Assembly (NCBI RefSeq): GCF_000723405.1
Contig: NZ_CCAE010000015.1
Span: forward strand, 25,057 to 89,056
Origin: Hydrogenophaga intermedia
GTDB taxonomy: Bacteria > Pseudomonadota > Gammaproteobacteria > Burkholderiales > Burkholderiaceae_C
Direction: 5' to 3'
Length of the DNA stretch: 64,000 nt
In this document: positions 33,629 to 43,700 of the stretch, piece by piece
Numbering within the stretch: the stretch's first letter is position 1
How the letters are laid out: every line of letters starts with the position of its first letter
Program-made: the position numbers and the translations under genes
The notes under the pieces: model-generated
The model's input: only the letters and a program-made list of their open reading frames with translations
Databases searched by the model: none
Told to the model about the DNA's origin: nothing

Positions 33629-34327
33629 TCAGAACCGGTGCACGTAGCCCAGGCTCGTGGTGGTGATGTTGCGCTGACCGACGCCTTCGAAGTTCAGGTC
33701 GAACCGGTTCCACTCCAGCACGATGGATGAGCGCGGCGTGAAGTCGAATCCCACACCCACGCCGTAGGAGCCTTCCCAGCCGCTGTCCTTGCCGGCCGTG
33801 AGGCCGGACCCGGGCAACACCTCCGAATCGGTGCGTCCATACAGCGTGCCGAACTTGCCGAACACACTCAGGCGCCCCATGGGAATGCGCCCCACCAGGC
33901 TCAGGTTGAGGCCGTGCGCCTTGACGCGGCCACCGCCCCGGTCAGCGCGGCCGAAGTCGATCAGGCCAATCTCCGCGCCGATGTACTGGTTGAACATGCC
34001 GCCGGTGTAGAGGTGGAAGGCGCTGTTGCTGTCGTCACAGGCGAACCCTCCCGTGCCACAGGGCGCGTCCCAATCCGTGGTGCCGGCGTTGAAGCCGATG
34101 TAGCCGTGGCTGGAGTACGGGATCAGCGAGTAGTTGCCTTCGGACCAACCGTACATGCCGCGCCCGGCGGGGTAGGCATTGCCCGGCGTGGGCGACGTGT
34201 TCGCGCCAGGGGTCTGCGCGGGACCGGTGGTGTTGCTGCCGCCCGTCTGGGCGCTGGCGGCGCCTCCCAGGGCCAGCGCCAGCACCGCCATCGGCCAGGT
34301 CCTGTGGATGCGTGGGAATAGGGTCAT
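33629..34327 (-). CDS. Small outer-membrane beta-barrel protein (OmpA-like transmembrane type)
   Basis: A 232-residue exported protein. The signal peptide MTLFPRIHRTWPMAVLALALGGAASAQ is followed by a Gly/Thr/Pro linker and an 8-strand barrel pattern with alternating aromatic residues, ending with the sorting signal TTSLGYVHRF (terminal Phe). SHGYIGFNAGTTDW near residue 68 and FGKFGTLYGRTDSE near 150 are strand-like. The ATG at 34325-34327 has AGGAG eight bases upstream. It is convergent with the SlyD-like gene. The function is unknown. Confidence 0.8.
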   Translation of the reverse strand: MTLFPRIHRTWPMAVLALALGGAASAQTGGSNTTGPAQTPGANTSPTPGNAYPAGRGMYGWSEGNYSLIPYSSHGYIGFNAGTTDWDAPCGTGGFACDDSNSAFHLYTGGMFNQYIGAEIGLIDFGRADRGGGRVKAHGLNLSLVGRIPMGRLSVFGKFGTLYGRTDSEVLPGSGLTAGKDSGWEGSYGVGVGFDFTPRSSIVLEWNRFDLNFEGVGQRNITTTSLGYVHRF

Positions 34328-34425
34328 GGTCTTGCTCCTCGTGAGGGTGGATGGGGCGCTGCGCCGGGGCCCGGCAGGCAGCGCCCGCGCTGCGGCAATC
34401 GCCATGCCCGAGGGGATGGGGCATT

Positions 34426-35313
34426 TCAGGCGCGTCGCCGTGCCGTGCTTGTGGCTGGCTTTGCCGATTTGGCTGATTTGGCCGATTTGGCCGAGGCCCG
34501 CGCCGGCCCCCCCTTGCGCTGCGACAGGCTGCGTGCCAGCAGCTCGGTGAGGTCCACCACGTTGCTCGGCGTTTCGGCGCGTGGTGTCTCCTCGATCGGC
34601 GTCACGGTCTCCACCTCGCCGGCCTCGCGCTTGCGCTGCACCAGGGCCTGCACGGCGTCCACGAACCGGTCCTCGTAGGCCTCGGGCTTCCAGGGCGCGG
34701 TCATGTCGGCGATGAGCTGCGTGGCCATCTTGATCTCCGCCGCCTTCAGGCCCAGGGCCGTGCGGCCGGCGGGCGGCAGCTTCAACTCGTCCATGGGCCG
34801 GATCTCGCTGGCCCAGCGGATGGTGTTGAGCATCAGCGCCGGGCCCAGTGGCACCAGCACGGCCAGGTGCTCCTTGGTGTGCATCACCACGCGCGAGATG
34901 CCGATCACCCCCGCCTCCAGCATGGCCTCGCGCAACAGCGCGTAGACCTTGCCGCCCTTGCCGATGGGCTCCAGGTAGTAGGGCTTCTCCAGCAGCGGAA
35001 AGGCGATCTCGGCGGCCCGCACGAAGCCCTCGATCTCGATGGTCTGCGTGGACTCGGGGTAGGCGGCCTTGATCTGCTCGTCGCTGACGATGACGTACTC
35101 GCCGTCGTCCTGCTTCACGCCCTTGACGATGTCGGCGCTCTTGATCGGCTTGCCCGTGCGCTTGTTGATGCGCTGGTAGCCCACCGGGTCCATGCTGCGC
35201 TTGTCGAGCCAGTCGAAGTCGATGCCCGTTTCCTGCGCGGCGGGAAACAGGGCCACAGGCACGTGCACCAGGCCAAAGCTGATGGCGCCCTTCCAGACGA
35301 CGCGGGATGCCAT
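34426..35313 (-). CDS. ku: Non-homologous end joining protein Ku
   Basis: Bacterial Ku, a homodimer that binds DNA ends and recruits LigD. It has 295 residues. It begins MASRVVWKGAISFGLVHVPVALF with DFDWLDKRSMDPVGYQRINKRTG near residue 32 and EGFVRAAEIAFPLLEKPYYLEP near 94. The tail is lysine-rich and contains AKS three times in tandem before the basic end TARRRA; such tails affect DNA-end threading. It starts 1 base after the ligD stop, in one transcript: lipoprotein-ligD-ku. Confidence 0.95.
   Translation of the reverse strand: MASRVVWKGAISFGLVHVPVALFPAAQETGIDFDWLDKRSMDPVGYQRINKRTGKPIKSADIVKGVKQDDGEYVIVSDEQIKAAYPESTQTIEIEGFVRAAEIAFPLLEKPYYLEPIGKGGKVYALLREAMLEAGVIGISRVVMHTKEHLAVLVPLGPALMLNTIRWASEIRPMDELKLPPAGRTALGLKAAEIKMATQLIADMTAPWKPEAYEDRFVDAVQALVQRKREAGEVETVTPIEETPRAETPSNVVDLTELLARSLSQRKGGPARASAKSAKSAKSAKPATSTARRRA
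34466..34492 (-). repeat. 9-base tandem repeat in the ku tail
   Basis: Three copies of GATTTGGC(C/T) on the plus strand, encoding the AKS tripeptides of the Ku C-terminus on the minus strand. Copy number could vary between strains. Confidence 0.7.
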
Positions 35314-35314
35314 G

Positions 35315-37816
35315 TCAGTCCCCTTCAGGCTTGAAGCCCAGCCGCTTCATGGCGGCGCTGAGCGTGCGCGCGCGGCGCGGGTAGTCGGCCCAGGGTTCGT
35401 TGCCCGTGGCCAGGCGTTCGTGCAGGTTGCGCACCGTCCAGTGGTCGCCGCCCTCCAACGCGTCGAGTTCGCCCCAGTCCACCGGCACCGACACGCCCAT
35501 GCCCGGGCGCGCGCGCGCCGACCAGGCGCTCACCGTGGTGGCGCCGCGCCCGTTGCGCAGGTAGTCCACGAAGACCTTGCCCACGCGGTTCCTCGGCCCG
35601 CTCTTGGCGACGAAGCGGTCTGGCAAGGTGCGCGCCATGTGCTGGACCACGGCCTTGGAAAAGCCCTTCACCGTGTCCCAACCGTGTTGCGGGCGCAGCG
35701 GCACCACCACGTGCAGGCCCTTGCCGCCGCTGGTCTTCAGGTAGCCGACCAGGCCCAACTGGTCGAGCAGCGCCTGCATCAAGAGTGCCGCTTCCTGCAT
35801 GCGGGGCCAGGCCACACCCTCGCCGGGGTCGAGGTCGAACACCAGGCGGTTGGGCTGCTCGAAGCGGCGGTGCGAAGCGTTCTGCGTGTGCACCTCCACC
35901 ACGTTCCACTGCGCGGCCGACAGCAGGCCGCGCGCGCTGGCCACGGCGATCCACGGCGCGTGGCCGGGCGAGAGCGCCGGGTCGAGCTGCACGATGCCGG
36001 GCAGCTCGTTGTCCATGTGTTTCTGGAAGAAGCGCTGGCCCGCGATGCCGCGCGGGGCGCGCAGCAGGGCCACGGGCCGCTCGCGCAGGTGGACCATCAT
36101 CAGCTCGCCCACGGCCTCGTAGTGGCGCACCAGATCGAGCTTGGTCAGGCCGCTGCGGCGATCGATCACGCGCTGGGGGTTCGTCACGCGCAAGCTGCGG
36201 GCGCCGGCCGTGGGCGGCTGGGCGGGCACCACGGGCTCGGTGGGCTCCGGCACGGGTGCGGGCGGGTCTGTGGGCTTGGGGATTTCTCGCGTCACGTCAC
36301 GGGCCTCCTTGTCTTCGCGCAGGCCGACGAACACGCCCTGGCGGATGTGGCCGCCGTGCGTCCAACCCGCGAAGGCGACCTCGGCCACCAGGCGCGGTTC
36401 CACCCAGTGCGGGCGCGTGGTCGGTCGGGCGGTGCGGGCAAACGCCGATGCGCGGCGCTCCAGTGCCTTCAAGCGCCGGTGCAGGCTGGCCAGGGTGCGG
36501 GTGTCGAAGCCGCTGCCCACGTTGCCCACGTGGCGCAGCGCGCCGTCGCGGTCGTACACGCCAAGCATGAGCGAGCCGAAACCGGCGCGCGTGCCCTGCC
36601 CTTCGGTGAAGCCGCCGATGACGAATTCCTGGCGCAGGCCGCACTTGATCTTGAGCCAATCCTCGCTGCGGCGGCTGCGGTAAGGCGCGTCACGGCGCTT
36701 GGCGATCACGCCTTCCAGGCCCAGCCGACAGGCCGAGGCCAGCACGTCGCGGCCAGGCACCTCCAGGACCGCGCTCAGGCGCACGCTGTCGGGCGGTGTG
36801 GGCCCGATCAGGCGCTCCAGCAAGGTCCGGCGTTCGTCCAGCGGTGCGGCACGCAAGTCGTGGCCGGCGGCGTACGGCAGGTCGAACAGGTAGAGCACCA
36901 GCTCGCCGGGGCGGGCGCGCTCCAGCGATTGCTGCAGCACACCGAAGTCGGGCAGGCCGCGGTCGTTGAACGCCACGAGCTCACCGTCGTACCAGCCCGG
37001 CGGCAGCTTCATGCCCGCCAGGTCGCGGCATAGGGGCCTGAGGCGGTGCGTCCAGTCCAGGCCGCTGCGGGTCAGGAGTCGCACACCACGGTCGTCGATG
37101 CGCGCCAGCAGGCGGTAACCGTCGAATTTGAGTTCGTACAACCATTCACCGCCGTCGGGCGGGGGCTGTTCCGCGCGCACGGCGAGTTGCGGCGAGAGCG
37201 TGTCCGGCAAGCCGGCGGGCACCGCGGCGGCTGGCCAGCCGGCCGGGGCCGGCACGCCCAGCGCGGACACGCTGTCCGGGTCGGCTTGCAGCACGTCAAA
37301 CTCATCCGCCGGGCGCGCGAAATCGTCGCGCTCCTTGATCAACAGCCATGCCGGTTTTTTCTCGTCGCGGCCCTTCATGCGGACCAGGGCCCAGGCGCCG
37401 CGCAGCTTGTGGCCGGTCATCTCGAACTTCAGATTCCCGGTGCGCAAACCCTTGCGCGGGTCGCCGCGCGGCTGCCAGTGGCCCTTGTCCCACACGATGA
37501 CCTCGCCCGCGCCGTACTGCTTGGGCGGGATGGTGCCTTCAAAGGATGCATAGGCCACGGGATGGTCCTCCACTTCGACGGCCATGCGTTTGTCGGCCGG
37601 GTCCAGGCTGGGACCCTTGGGCACGGCCCAGCTTTTCATTACGCCGTCCAGCTCGAGGCGAAAGTCGTAGTGCAGGCGTCGCGCGTGGTGCTTCTGCACC
37701 ACGAACGACAGCGCGGGGCCGGCCTCGCCCAGCGCCGCGCCCGGCTCGGGCGTGACGGAAAAATCGCGCTTGGCCTGATAGCGCCGCAGGGCCTTGTCGC
37801 CCCTCGACGCGGCCAT
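35315..37816 (-). CDS. ligD: ATP-dependent DNA ligase D (phosphoesterase-ligase-polymerase)
   Basis: Multidomain end-joining enzyme, 833 residues. Order of domains: 3'-phosphoesterase (KHHARRLHYDFRLELDG near 42, HPVAYASFEGTIPPKQYGAG near 84), ATP-dependent ligase with the catalytic Lys in YELKFDGYRLLARID near 230, then the primase-like polymerase (SKAVVQHMARTLPDRFVAK and DYLRNGRGATTVSAWSARA in the last 150 residues). This is the order found in Pseudomonas LigD. A GTG one codon upstream is an alternative start. The ATG overlaps the stop of the small lipoprotein gene by one base (TGATG). Confidence 0.95.
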   Translation of the reverse strand: MAASRGDKALRRYQAKRDFSVTPEPGAALGEAGPALSFVVQKHHARRLHYDFRLELDGVMKSWAVPKGPSLDPADKRMAVEVEDHPVAYASFEGTIPPKQYGAGEVIVWDKGHWQPRGDPRKGLRTGNLKFEMTGHKLRGAWALVRMKGRDEKKPAWLLIKERDDFARPADEFDVLQADPDSVSALGVPAPAGWPAAAVPAGLPDTLSPQLAVRAEQPPPDGGEWLYELKFDGYRLLARIDDRGVRLLTRSGLDWTHRLRPLCRDLAGMKLPPGWYDGELVAFNDRGLPDFGVLQQSLERARPGELVLYLFDLPYAAGHDLRAAPLDERRTLLERLIGPTPPDSVRLSAVLEVPGRDVLASACRLGLEGVIAKRRDAPYRSRRSEDWLKIKCGLRQEFVIGGFTEGQGTRAGFGSLMLGVYDRDGALRHVGNVGSGFDTRTLASLHRRLKALERRASAFARTARPTTRPHWVEPRLVAEVAFAGWTHGGHIRQGVFVGLREDKEARDVTREIPKPTDPPAPVPEPTEPVVPAQPPTAGARSLRVTNPQRVIDRRSGLTKLDLVRHYEAVGELMMVHLRERPVALLRAPRGIAGQRFFQKHMDNELPGIVQLDPALSPGHAPWIAVASARGLLSAAQWNVVEVHTQNASHRRFEQPNRLVFDLDPGEGVAWPRMQEAALLMQALLDQLGLVGYLKTSGGKGLHVVVPLRPQHGWDTVKGFSKAVVQHMARTLPDRFVAKSGPRNRVGKVFVDYLRNGRGATTVSAWSARARPGMGVSVPVDWGELDALEGGDHWTVRNLHERLATGNEPWADYPRRARTLSAAMKRLGFKPEGD

Positions 37817-38103
37817 CACTGCGTGGGCGACGTGCCCGAACCGCCGGGCGATGGCGGGGTGGCCGGCGGCTCGCTCGGCGACGGCGGGGCCATGGGCGCC
37901 GGCGTGCTGCCCGGCGTACCCGGCGAGGGCTGCATGCCCGGTGGCACGCGGTTGCGCTCGTCTTCGGGCCGCGGGGTGGCGGCGGGGTCGGTGGTAATGG
38001 GTGGTGTGGGTGCCGCGCTGCGGTCACAGGCGCTCAGCGCGACGGCGGCCACGAGCGCGAACAGAACGCCCAGGCTGGCAGAGGATCGGGGGTGCGATCG
38101 CAT
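37816..38103 (-). CDS. Small proline-rich lipoprotein of unknown function
   Basis: A 95-residue predicted lipoprotein: signal sequence SASLGVLFALVAAVALSAC with a lipobox at LSAC (Cys near 26). A low-complexity tail rich in Pro, Ser, Thr and Gly follows, with no recognisable domain. Codon use matches the neighbours. Its stop shares a base with the ligD start, so it is translationally coupled to the end-joining genes, but a shared function is not implied. Confidence 0.65.
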   Translation of the reverse strand: MRSHPRSSASLGVLFALVAAVALSACDRSAAPTPPITTDPAATPRPEDERNRVPPGMQPSPGTPGSTPAPMAPPSPSEPPATPPSPGGSGTSPTQ

Positions 38104-38174
38104 GGGGTGCCTCCTTGAAACGGCCCCAATGGGGGCTTTGGACCGTCTCCCGGCAATTCCGCTGCCTGCCCCGC

Positions 38175-38195
38175 CCGCTGCCCGTCGGGCAGCGG
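38175..38195 (-). terminator. Hairpin directly after cysE
   Basis: Perfect 9-base-pair stem CCGCTGCCC/GGGCAGCGG with loop GAC on the minus strand, 2 bases after the cysE stop codon. No U-run follows. Confidence 0.4.
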
Positions 38196-38197
38196 AT

Positions 38198-38968
38198 TCA
38201 TTTGCCCACGAGCTGATTGAGCTTGTCCGCCTCGAAATGCTCCACGCGCTGCGCGTCAGTGGGCACGCAATCGCGCTCGCGGGTGTTGGCCAGCTTCTCG
38301 ATCGCCTGCCACAGCAGCGCGATCTGGTGCTCCTGGCTGGCGGTGCTGTCGATCAGGCCGCGCATGGCTTGCGACAGCGGGTCGTCTTCCTGGGTGATGC
38401 CGTAGGCGGAAAACTTCGGCACGCCCTCGGTCACGTCCGCGCTCTCACCCTTCTTGCTGGGGATGATGCGCGCCGGAATGCCCACCGCCGTGGCGCCGGC
38501 CGGCACGGGCTTGATCACCACCGCGTTGCTGCCGATCTTGGCGCCGTCGCCCACCTCGAAGCCGCCCAGCACCTTGGCGCCGGCGCTCACCACCACGTCG
38601 CGGCCCAGCGTGGGGTGGCGCTTGGTGCCCTTGTAGAGCGAGGTACCGCCCAGGGTGACGCCCTGGTAGATGGTGCAGCCGTCGCCGATGACGGCGGTCT
38701 CACCCACCACTGTGCCCATGGCGTGGTCGAAGAACACGCGATCGCCGATGACGGCACCCGGGTGGATCTCGATGCCGGTGAAGAAGCGGCCGAGGTGCGA
38801 GATGAAGCGGCCCAGCCACTTGAAGCCGTGGTTCCAGCACCAATGCGCGGACCGGTGCAGCACCACCGCGTGCAGACCCGGGTAACACGTCAACACCTCG
38901 AAGGTGCTGCGCGCGGCCGGGTCGCGCTCAAGGATGCACTGAATGTCGGAGCGGAGGCGGTCGAACAT
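38198..38968 (-). CDS. cysE: Serine O-acetyltransferase
   Basis: Acetylates L-serine with acetyl-CoA, the first step of cysteine synthesis. It has 256 residues. The N-terminal helices [22 protein letters not shown] lead to the left-handed beta-helix: [21 protein letters not shown] near residue 62, [22 protein letters not shown] near 95, then [21 protein letters not shown]. The frame runs on upstream into trmJ-antiparallel sequence, but homology starts at the ATG at 38966-38968. It follows trmJ by 29 bases on the same strand. Confidence 0.95.
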   Translation of the reverse strand: MFDRLRSDIQCILERDPAARSTFEVLTCYPGLHAVVLHRSAHWCWNHGFKWLGRFISHLGRFFTGIEIHPGAVIGDRVFFDHAMGTVVGETAVIGDGCTIYQGVTLGGTSLYKGTKRHPTLGRDVVVSAGAKVLGGFEVGDGAKIGSNAVVIKPVPAGATAVGIPARIIPSKKGESADVTEGVPKFSAYGITQEDDPLSQAMRGLIDSTASQEHQIALLWQAIEKLANTRERDCVPTDAQRVEHFEADKLNQLVGK

Positions 38969-38997
38969 GAGACAGGCTGTAACGGGGGCGTTGCAGT

Positions 38998-39732
38998 CTA
39001 TCGTTTCGCGCGCGCGGCGGTCTGCAGCATGGCGCGGGCGACACCGCGAAGAATGTGGACTTCCTCCTCGCTCGGTTGCGCGCGATTGAAGAGTTGGTGC
39101 AGGCGCGGCATGAGCTTCTTCGGCGCGGCCGGGTCCAGGAAGTCCACCGCCACCAGGGCCTGCTGCAGGTGCTCGAGCATGCCCGCCACGGCGGCCGCGT
39201 CGGCCGCGGGGCGCGCGGCCACGGGCGAGGCCACGGCGAAGCCGCCCAGGGCCTGGCGCCAGTCGTACGCCACCAGTTGCACCGCCGCCGCCAGGTTGAG
39301 CGAGCCGTAGCCCGGCGCGGTGGGAATGGACAGCGCCACGTGGCAGCGGTAGACGTCCTCGTTGGCCATGCCGAAGCGCTCGCTGCCGAACAGGAAGGCC
39401 ACGCCAGCGGGTGGTTCGGGTTCGGCCATCAGTACGGCGAAGTGCTCGCGCGGCGCGCGCGTGGGCGGGCCGAAGTCGCGCGGCGTCATGGCGGTGGCGC
39501 ACAGGTGGGTGATGCCGTCCAGGGCCTCGTCCAGCGTATCGACCACGCGGGTGTTCGCCAGCACGTCGTTGGCGCCGCTGGCGCGCTGGATGGTCTCCTC
39601 CTTGCGCAGCACGTTGGGCCAGCGCGGGCGCACCAGCACCAAGTCGTCGAAACCCATGACCTTGAGCGCGCGCGCGGCGCCGCCAACGTTGCCGGCGTGG
39701 CTGGTTTCGATGAGGATGAAGCGGGTTTTCAT
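38998..39732 (-). CDS. trmJ: tRNA (cytidine/uridine-2'-O-)-methyltransferase TrmJ
   Basis: SPOUT methyltransferase that modifies position 32 of tRNA. It has 244 residues. It begins [24 protein letters not shown], with [22 protein letters not shown] near 35, [18 protein letters not shown] near 113 and the knot segment [21 protein letters not shown] near 133. The ATG at 39730-39732 begins at homology. It is divergent from suhB with a gap of 129 bases that holds a TAAAAT element in the suhB direction near 39761. Confidence 0.92.
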   Translation of the reverse strand: MKTRFILIETSHAGNVGGAARALKVMGFDDLVLVRPRWPNVLRKEETIQRASGANDVLANTRVVDTLDEALDGITHLCATAMTPRDFGPPTRAPREHFAVLMAEPEPPAGVAFLFGSERFGMANEDVYRCHVALSIPTAPGYGSLNLAAAVQLVAYDWRQALGGFAVASPVAARPAADAAAVAGMLEHLQQALVAVDFLDPAAPKKLMPRLHQLFNRAQPSEEEVHILRGVARAMLQTAARAKR

Positions 39733-39861
39733 GCGGCAAGCGGCTTTTTCAGGGGCGCGGGTAAAATCGCCCGCCATTGTCGCCGCCCGCATCGCCCGGG
39801 CCCTGGCGCGCATCCACCCCCTGCTCTTCACCATTGCGCCGCGGCGCGAAGGTCACAATCC

Positions 39862-40794
39862 ATGTCGTCCAACACCCACCCCATGCTCAACGTGGCCGTC
39901 AAGGCCGCGCGCGCCGCCGGCGCCATCATCAACCGCGCAGCGCTCGACGTCGAATCCGTGCGGGTGTCGGCCAAGCAGACCAACGATTTCGTCACCGAGA
40001 TCGACCACGCTGCCGAGGCCGCGATCATCGAGACCTTGAAGACCGCCTACCCCGGCCATGGCATCCGGGCCGAGGAGTCCGGCGAGCAGCCCGGCAAGGG
40101 CCGCGAAAAGGATCACGTGTGGGTCATCGACCCCCTGGACGGCACCACCAACTTCATCCACGGCTTTCCGGTCTACTGCGTGAGCATCGCGCTCATGGTG
40201 GGCAACCGCATCGAGCAGGCCGTGGTGTACGACCCCACCCGAAACGACCTGTTCTGCGCCACGCGCGGGCGCGGCGCCTACCTGAACGAGCGCCGCATCC
40301 GCGTGGCCAAGCGCACCGCGCTGCGCGACTGCCTGCTCTCAACCGGTTTCCCGTTCCGTCCGGGCGACGCCTTCCAGACCTACATGCAGATGCTGGGCGA
40401 GGTGATGCCCAAGGTGGCCGGCGTGCGCCGCCCGGGCTCGGCCGCGCTGGACCTGGCCTATGTGGCGGCGGGCTTCTCCGACGGCTTCTTCGAGATGGGC
40501 CTGTCGCCCTGGGACGTGGCGGCGGGGGCGCTGCTGGTCACCGAGGCCGGCGGCCTGATCGGCAACTTCACGGGCGAGCCCGACTTCCTGGAGCAGAAGG
40601 AATGCGTGGCCGCCAACCCCAAGATCTATGGCCAGCTGGTGGCCATGACGGGCAAGTACAGCAAGTTCGCCAGCGCGGGCGACAAGGCAGCGGTGCGCCA
40701 GGCGCGCGCGGCGGCGCGCAAGACGGTGGGCAAACCGGCCGCCGCTGAACCCGAAGCGGCACCCGACACCGAAGACCCGGCCGAGCGCGAGTAA
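39862..40794 (+). CDS. suhB: Inositol-1-monophosphatase family protein SuhB
   Basis: Magnesium-dependent phosphatase and, in E. coli, a partner of the rRNA antitermination complex. It has 310 residues, longer than the usual 265 through an Ala/Glu-rich tail. Metal motifs: [12 protein letters not shown] near 65, [20 protein letters not shown] near 89 and [17 protein letters not shown] near 216. The ATG at 39862 begins [20 protein letters not shown]. It is convergent with the histidine kinase gene, 4 bases apart. Confidence 0.94.
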   Translation: MSSNTHPMLNVAVKAARAAGAIINRAALDVESVRVSAKQTNDFVTEIDHAAEAAIIETLKTAYPGHGIRAEESGEQPGKGREKDHVWVIDPLDGTTNFIHGFPVYCVSIALMVGNRIEQAVVYDPTRNDLFCATRGRGAYLNERRIRVAKRTALRDCLLSTGFPFRPGDAFQTYMQMLGEVMPKVAGVRRPGSAALDLAYVAAGFSDGFFEMGLSPWDVAAGALLVTEAGGLIGNFTGEPDFLEQKECVAANPKIYGQLVAMTGKYSKFASAGDKAAVRQARAAARKTVGKPAAAEPEAAPDTEDPAERE

Positions 40795-40798
40795 GACC

Positions 40799-43700
40799 TC
40801 AAGCCCTGGGCAGGCTGAACCAGAAGGTGGCGCCCTGCCCCGGCGCCGACTCCGCCCACACCCGCCCGCCGTGCCGCTCGACGATGCGCGACACGATGGC
40901 CAGGCCCACGCCCATCCCTGGCACTTCGCTGTCGGCGTGCAGGCGCTGGAACAGCCCGAACAGTTTGGCCGAGCGCGCCATGTCGAAGCCTATGCCGTTG
41001 TCGCGCACGAAGTAAGCGTGCAGGGCCGGGTCGTAGCCCACCCGCACACGCGGCTCGGCCTGCTGACGCGAGTACTTCATGGCGTTGTCCACCAGGTTGC
41101 TCAGCACCTGCCGCAGCAGCGTCGCATCGCCCATCGCCTCGGGCAACTCGCCCACGTCCACCGTCACCTGCGGCGCCTGTGGGCCCAGCGCCTCGGCCAC
41201 GGCGTGCGCCAGCGCCGTCATGTCCACCGGCCGCGGCTCCAGCTCCACCTGCACCACGCGCAGCAGCTCCAGCATGTCGGTGATCATCTGGCCCATGTTG
41301 CGCGCCGAGCGCGAGATGCGCAGGAACATCTCGCGCCCGCTCTCGCTCAGGCGCTGCAGTTCCTCCTCGGCCAGGAGCTGCGCGAAGCCGTTCACTGAAC
41401 GCAGCGGCGCGCGCAGGTCGTGGGCGATGGAGTACGAGATGGCCTCCATGTCGCGCATGGAGCGCTCCAGCTCCGCCGTGCGCTCGCGCACGCGCTGCTC
41501 CAGGCCGGTGTTGAGCGCGCGGATCTGCTCCTGCGCTTCCACGCGCTCGCTGATGTCCAGGTGCGTGCCCGACATGTACAGGGCCCGGTCCTGGGCGTCG
41601 CGCTGGTGGACGCGTCCGCGCGAGTTCACCCACACCCAGTGCCCGTCCTTGTGACGCAGGCGCAGGTCGCATTCGTAGTACGGCAGCTCGCCGGAGGTGT
41701 GGCGCTCACGCGCCGCCACGGCGCGCGGCAGGTCTTCGGGGTGCACGCGCGAGGACCAGGTCTTGTGGTCCACGGGCTCCAGTTCGGCGCGCGTGTAGCC
41801 CAGCATCTCCGCCCAGCGGTCGTTGATCTGCATGCTGCCGTCGGCCAGGTTGGTCTCCCAGATGCCTGGGCGCGTGGCCTCCAGCACCCAGGCCAGGCGC
41901 TGGCGCTCACCACGCAGTGCCTCCTGCGTCTGGATGTACGAAGTGACGTCGGCGTAGGTGCGCACCAGGCCGCCCTGCGGAAAGCGGAAGGTGTGGATCT
42001 CCAGCGTGCGTCCGCTGCGCGTGCGGCGCCAGTACTGCTGAGGCAGGTCGGCCTGGGGGTCAAGCGCCACGTAGTCGCGCGCCTGCGGCTCGACCCAGGC
42101 GAAATCGGGCCCGAAATCGCCCCGCTTCGCCTGGTAGGCCACCACGTCGTCGTGCATGGGGCGCTGGCGCATCATCTCGTCGGGCAGGTCCAGCAGTTCC
42201 AGGAAACGGCGGTTGTAGACGCTCACGCGGCCTTCGGGGTCGATCTTCACCAGGCCCTGGTTGATGCTGTCCAGCGTCACCTGCAGCGCGGCGCTTTTCT
42301 CGGCCAGCAGCGCGCTGGTGGCCTCGAGTTGGGCGCTGGTGCGCAGGCGTTCGCCGTGGTGGCGCCAGGCCAGCACGAGCTGGCGCAGCGCGCCCAGCAA
42401 CGGTTGCAGAAAGGCCACGTCGTCGGCGCTGTAGCCGCCCGGCTGGTTGGCCAGACCCACCATGGCCACCAGGCGCTCGCCCACCGCCAGCGGGATACCG
42501 AGAAAGGCGTTCAGCCCGGGGTGACCACCAGGCATGCCGCCCGCGCGCGGGTCGTGGCGCGGCTCGTTGGCGATGACGGTTTCGCCGGTGCGAAGCGCGT
42601 GGCCGAACAGGGTGTGCAGGTTGCGGAATTCCATGCCGGTGTCGGCGTGCGACGCGTAGGCCAGGCGGGAGGCCTCGTCCCACGAGATGTCGGTCATCGC
42701 GTGCGTGCGCAGGTAGGGCCGGTCCTGTTCGTCGTGCAACACCTCGCCCAGGAAGCCGTAGCCGCTGCCCGTGACGTTGAGGAAGGCGTCGAGCAGACCC
42801 TCGAAGGCGCGGCGCTTGTCCTCCGCCTCGATGAACACCGACTGCGCCTGCGTGATGGCCGCCAGCATGCGGTTGAGCCGGTCACGCCGCTGCGCGTCCA
42901 GGCGCGCCTCGGTCACGTCGGTGGCCAGCCCGTGCCAGACCACGCTGCCATCGGGCTCGCGCTGTGGCGTGCTCTCCAGGCTGAGCCAGCGCAGGCCCAG
43001 CTTGGGCAACATCACGCGGTAGGTTTCGCGCCAGGGCAGCAGGTGTTTGGCGGAACGCGCCAGCGTGCTGACCACGCGCTCGCGGTCGTCGGGATGCAGC
43101 ACGCGAAACAGCTTGCGCGGATCGCGCATGAGTGCCTCGGCGTCCTCATCGAACAGCTCTCGCACGGCGTCGTTGATGTAGCCCAGCTCGCTGCGCCCAT
43201 CGGGTGTGAGGCGGGCCTGGTAGAAGATGCCCGGCACGCGCGCCGCGATGTTCTGCAGCAGCTTGAGCTGCTCGGCCAGGCGCTCGCGCGCCGCGCGTTC
43301 GGTGGTGATGTCCTGCACCACGCCGAAGTCCGTCTGCGGGTTGCCCTTGACCATGGTCTGGCCGGTGCGCGTGCGGAACCAGCGGATGTGGCCGTCGGGG
43401 TGGCGCCAACGGAACTCCACCTCGCGGCTGTCGCGGCTGTTGCGGGCCTCCAGCCAGTGCGGCATGTCGTCCGGGTGAATGCCGCTGCGCACCACGGCCC
43501 GCGTGAGGCCCTTGCCCGGCGTCAGGCCGGTGATGGCGTAGAGGCCGGGCGACCACGACACCTCCTGCTCGCTCTCGGCGTTCGTCCAGAAGCCCACGTG
43601 CGCGGTCTGCTCCATCAGGGAATGCAGCTCCACGCGCTGCTGCAGCTCGCGGTTGGCCTCTTGCAGTGCCTGCGCGGTCTGCTCGCGCGCGGCCTCGGCC

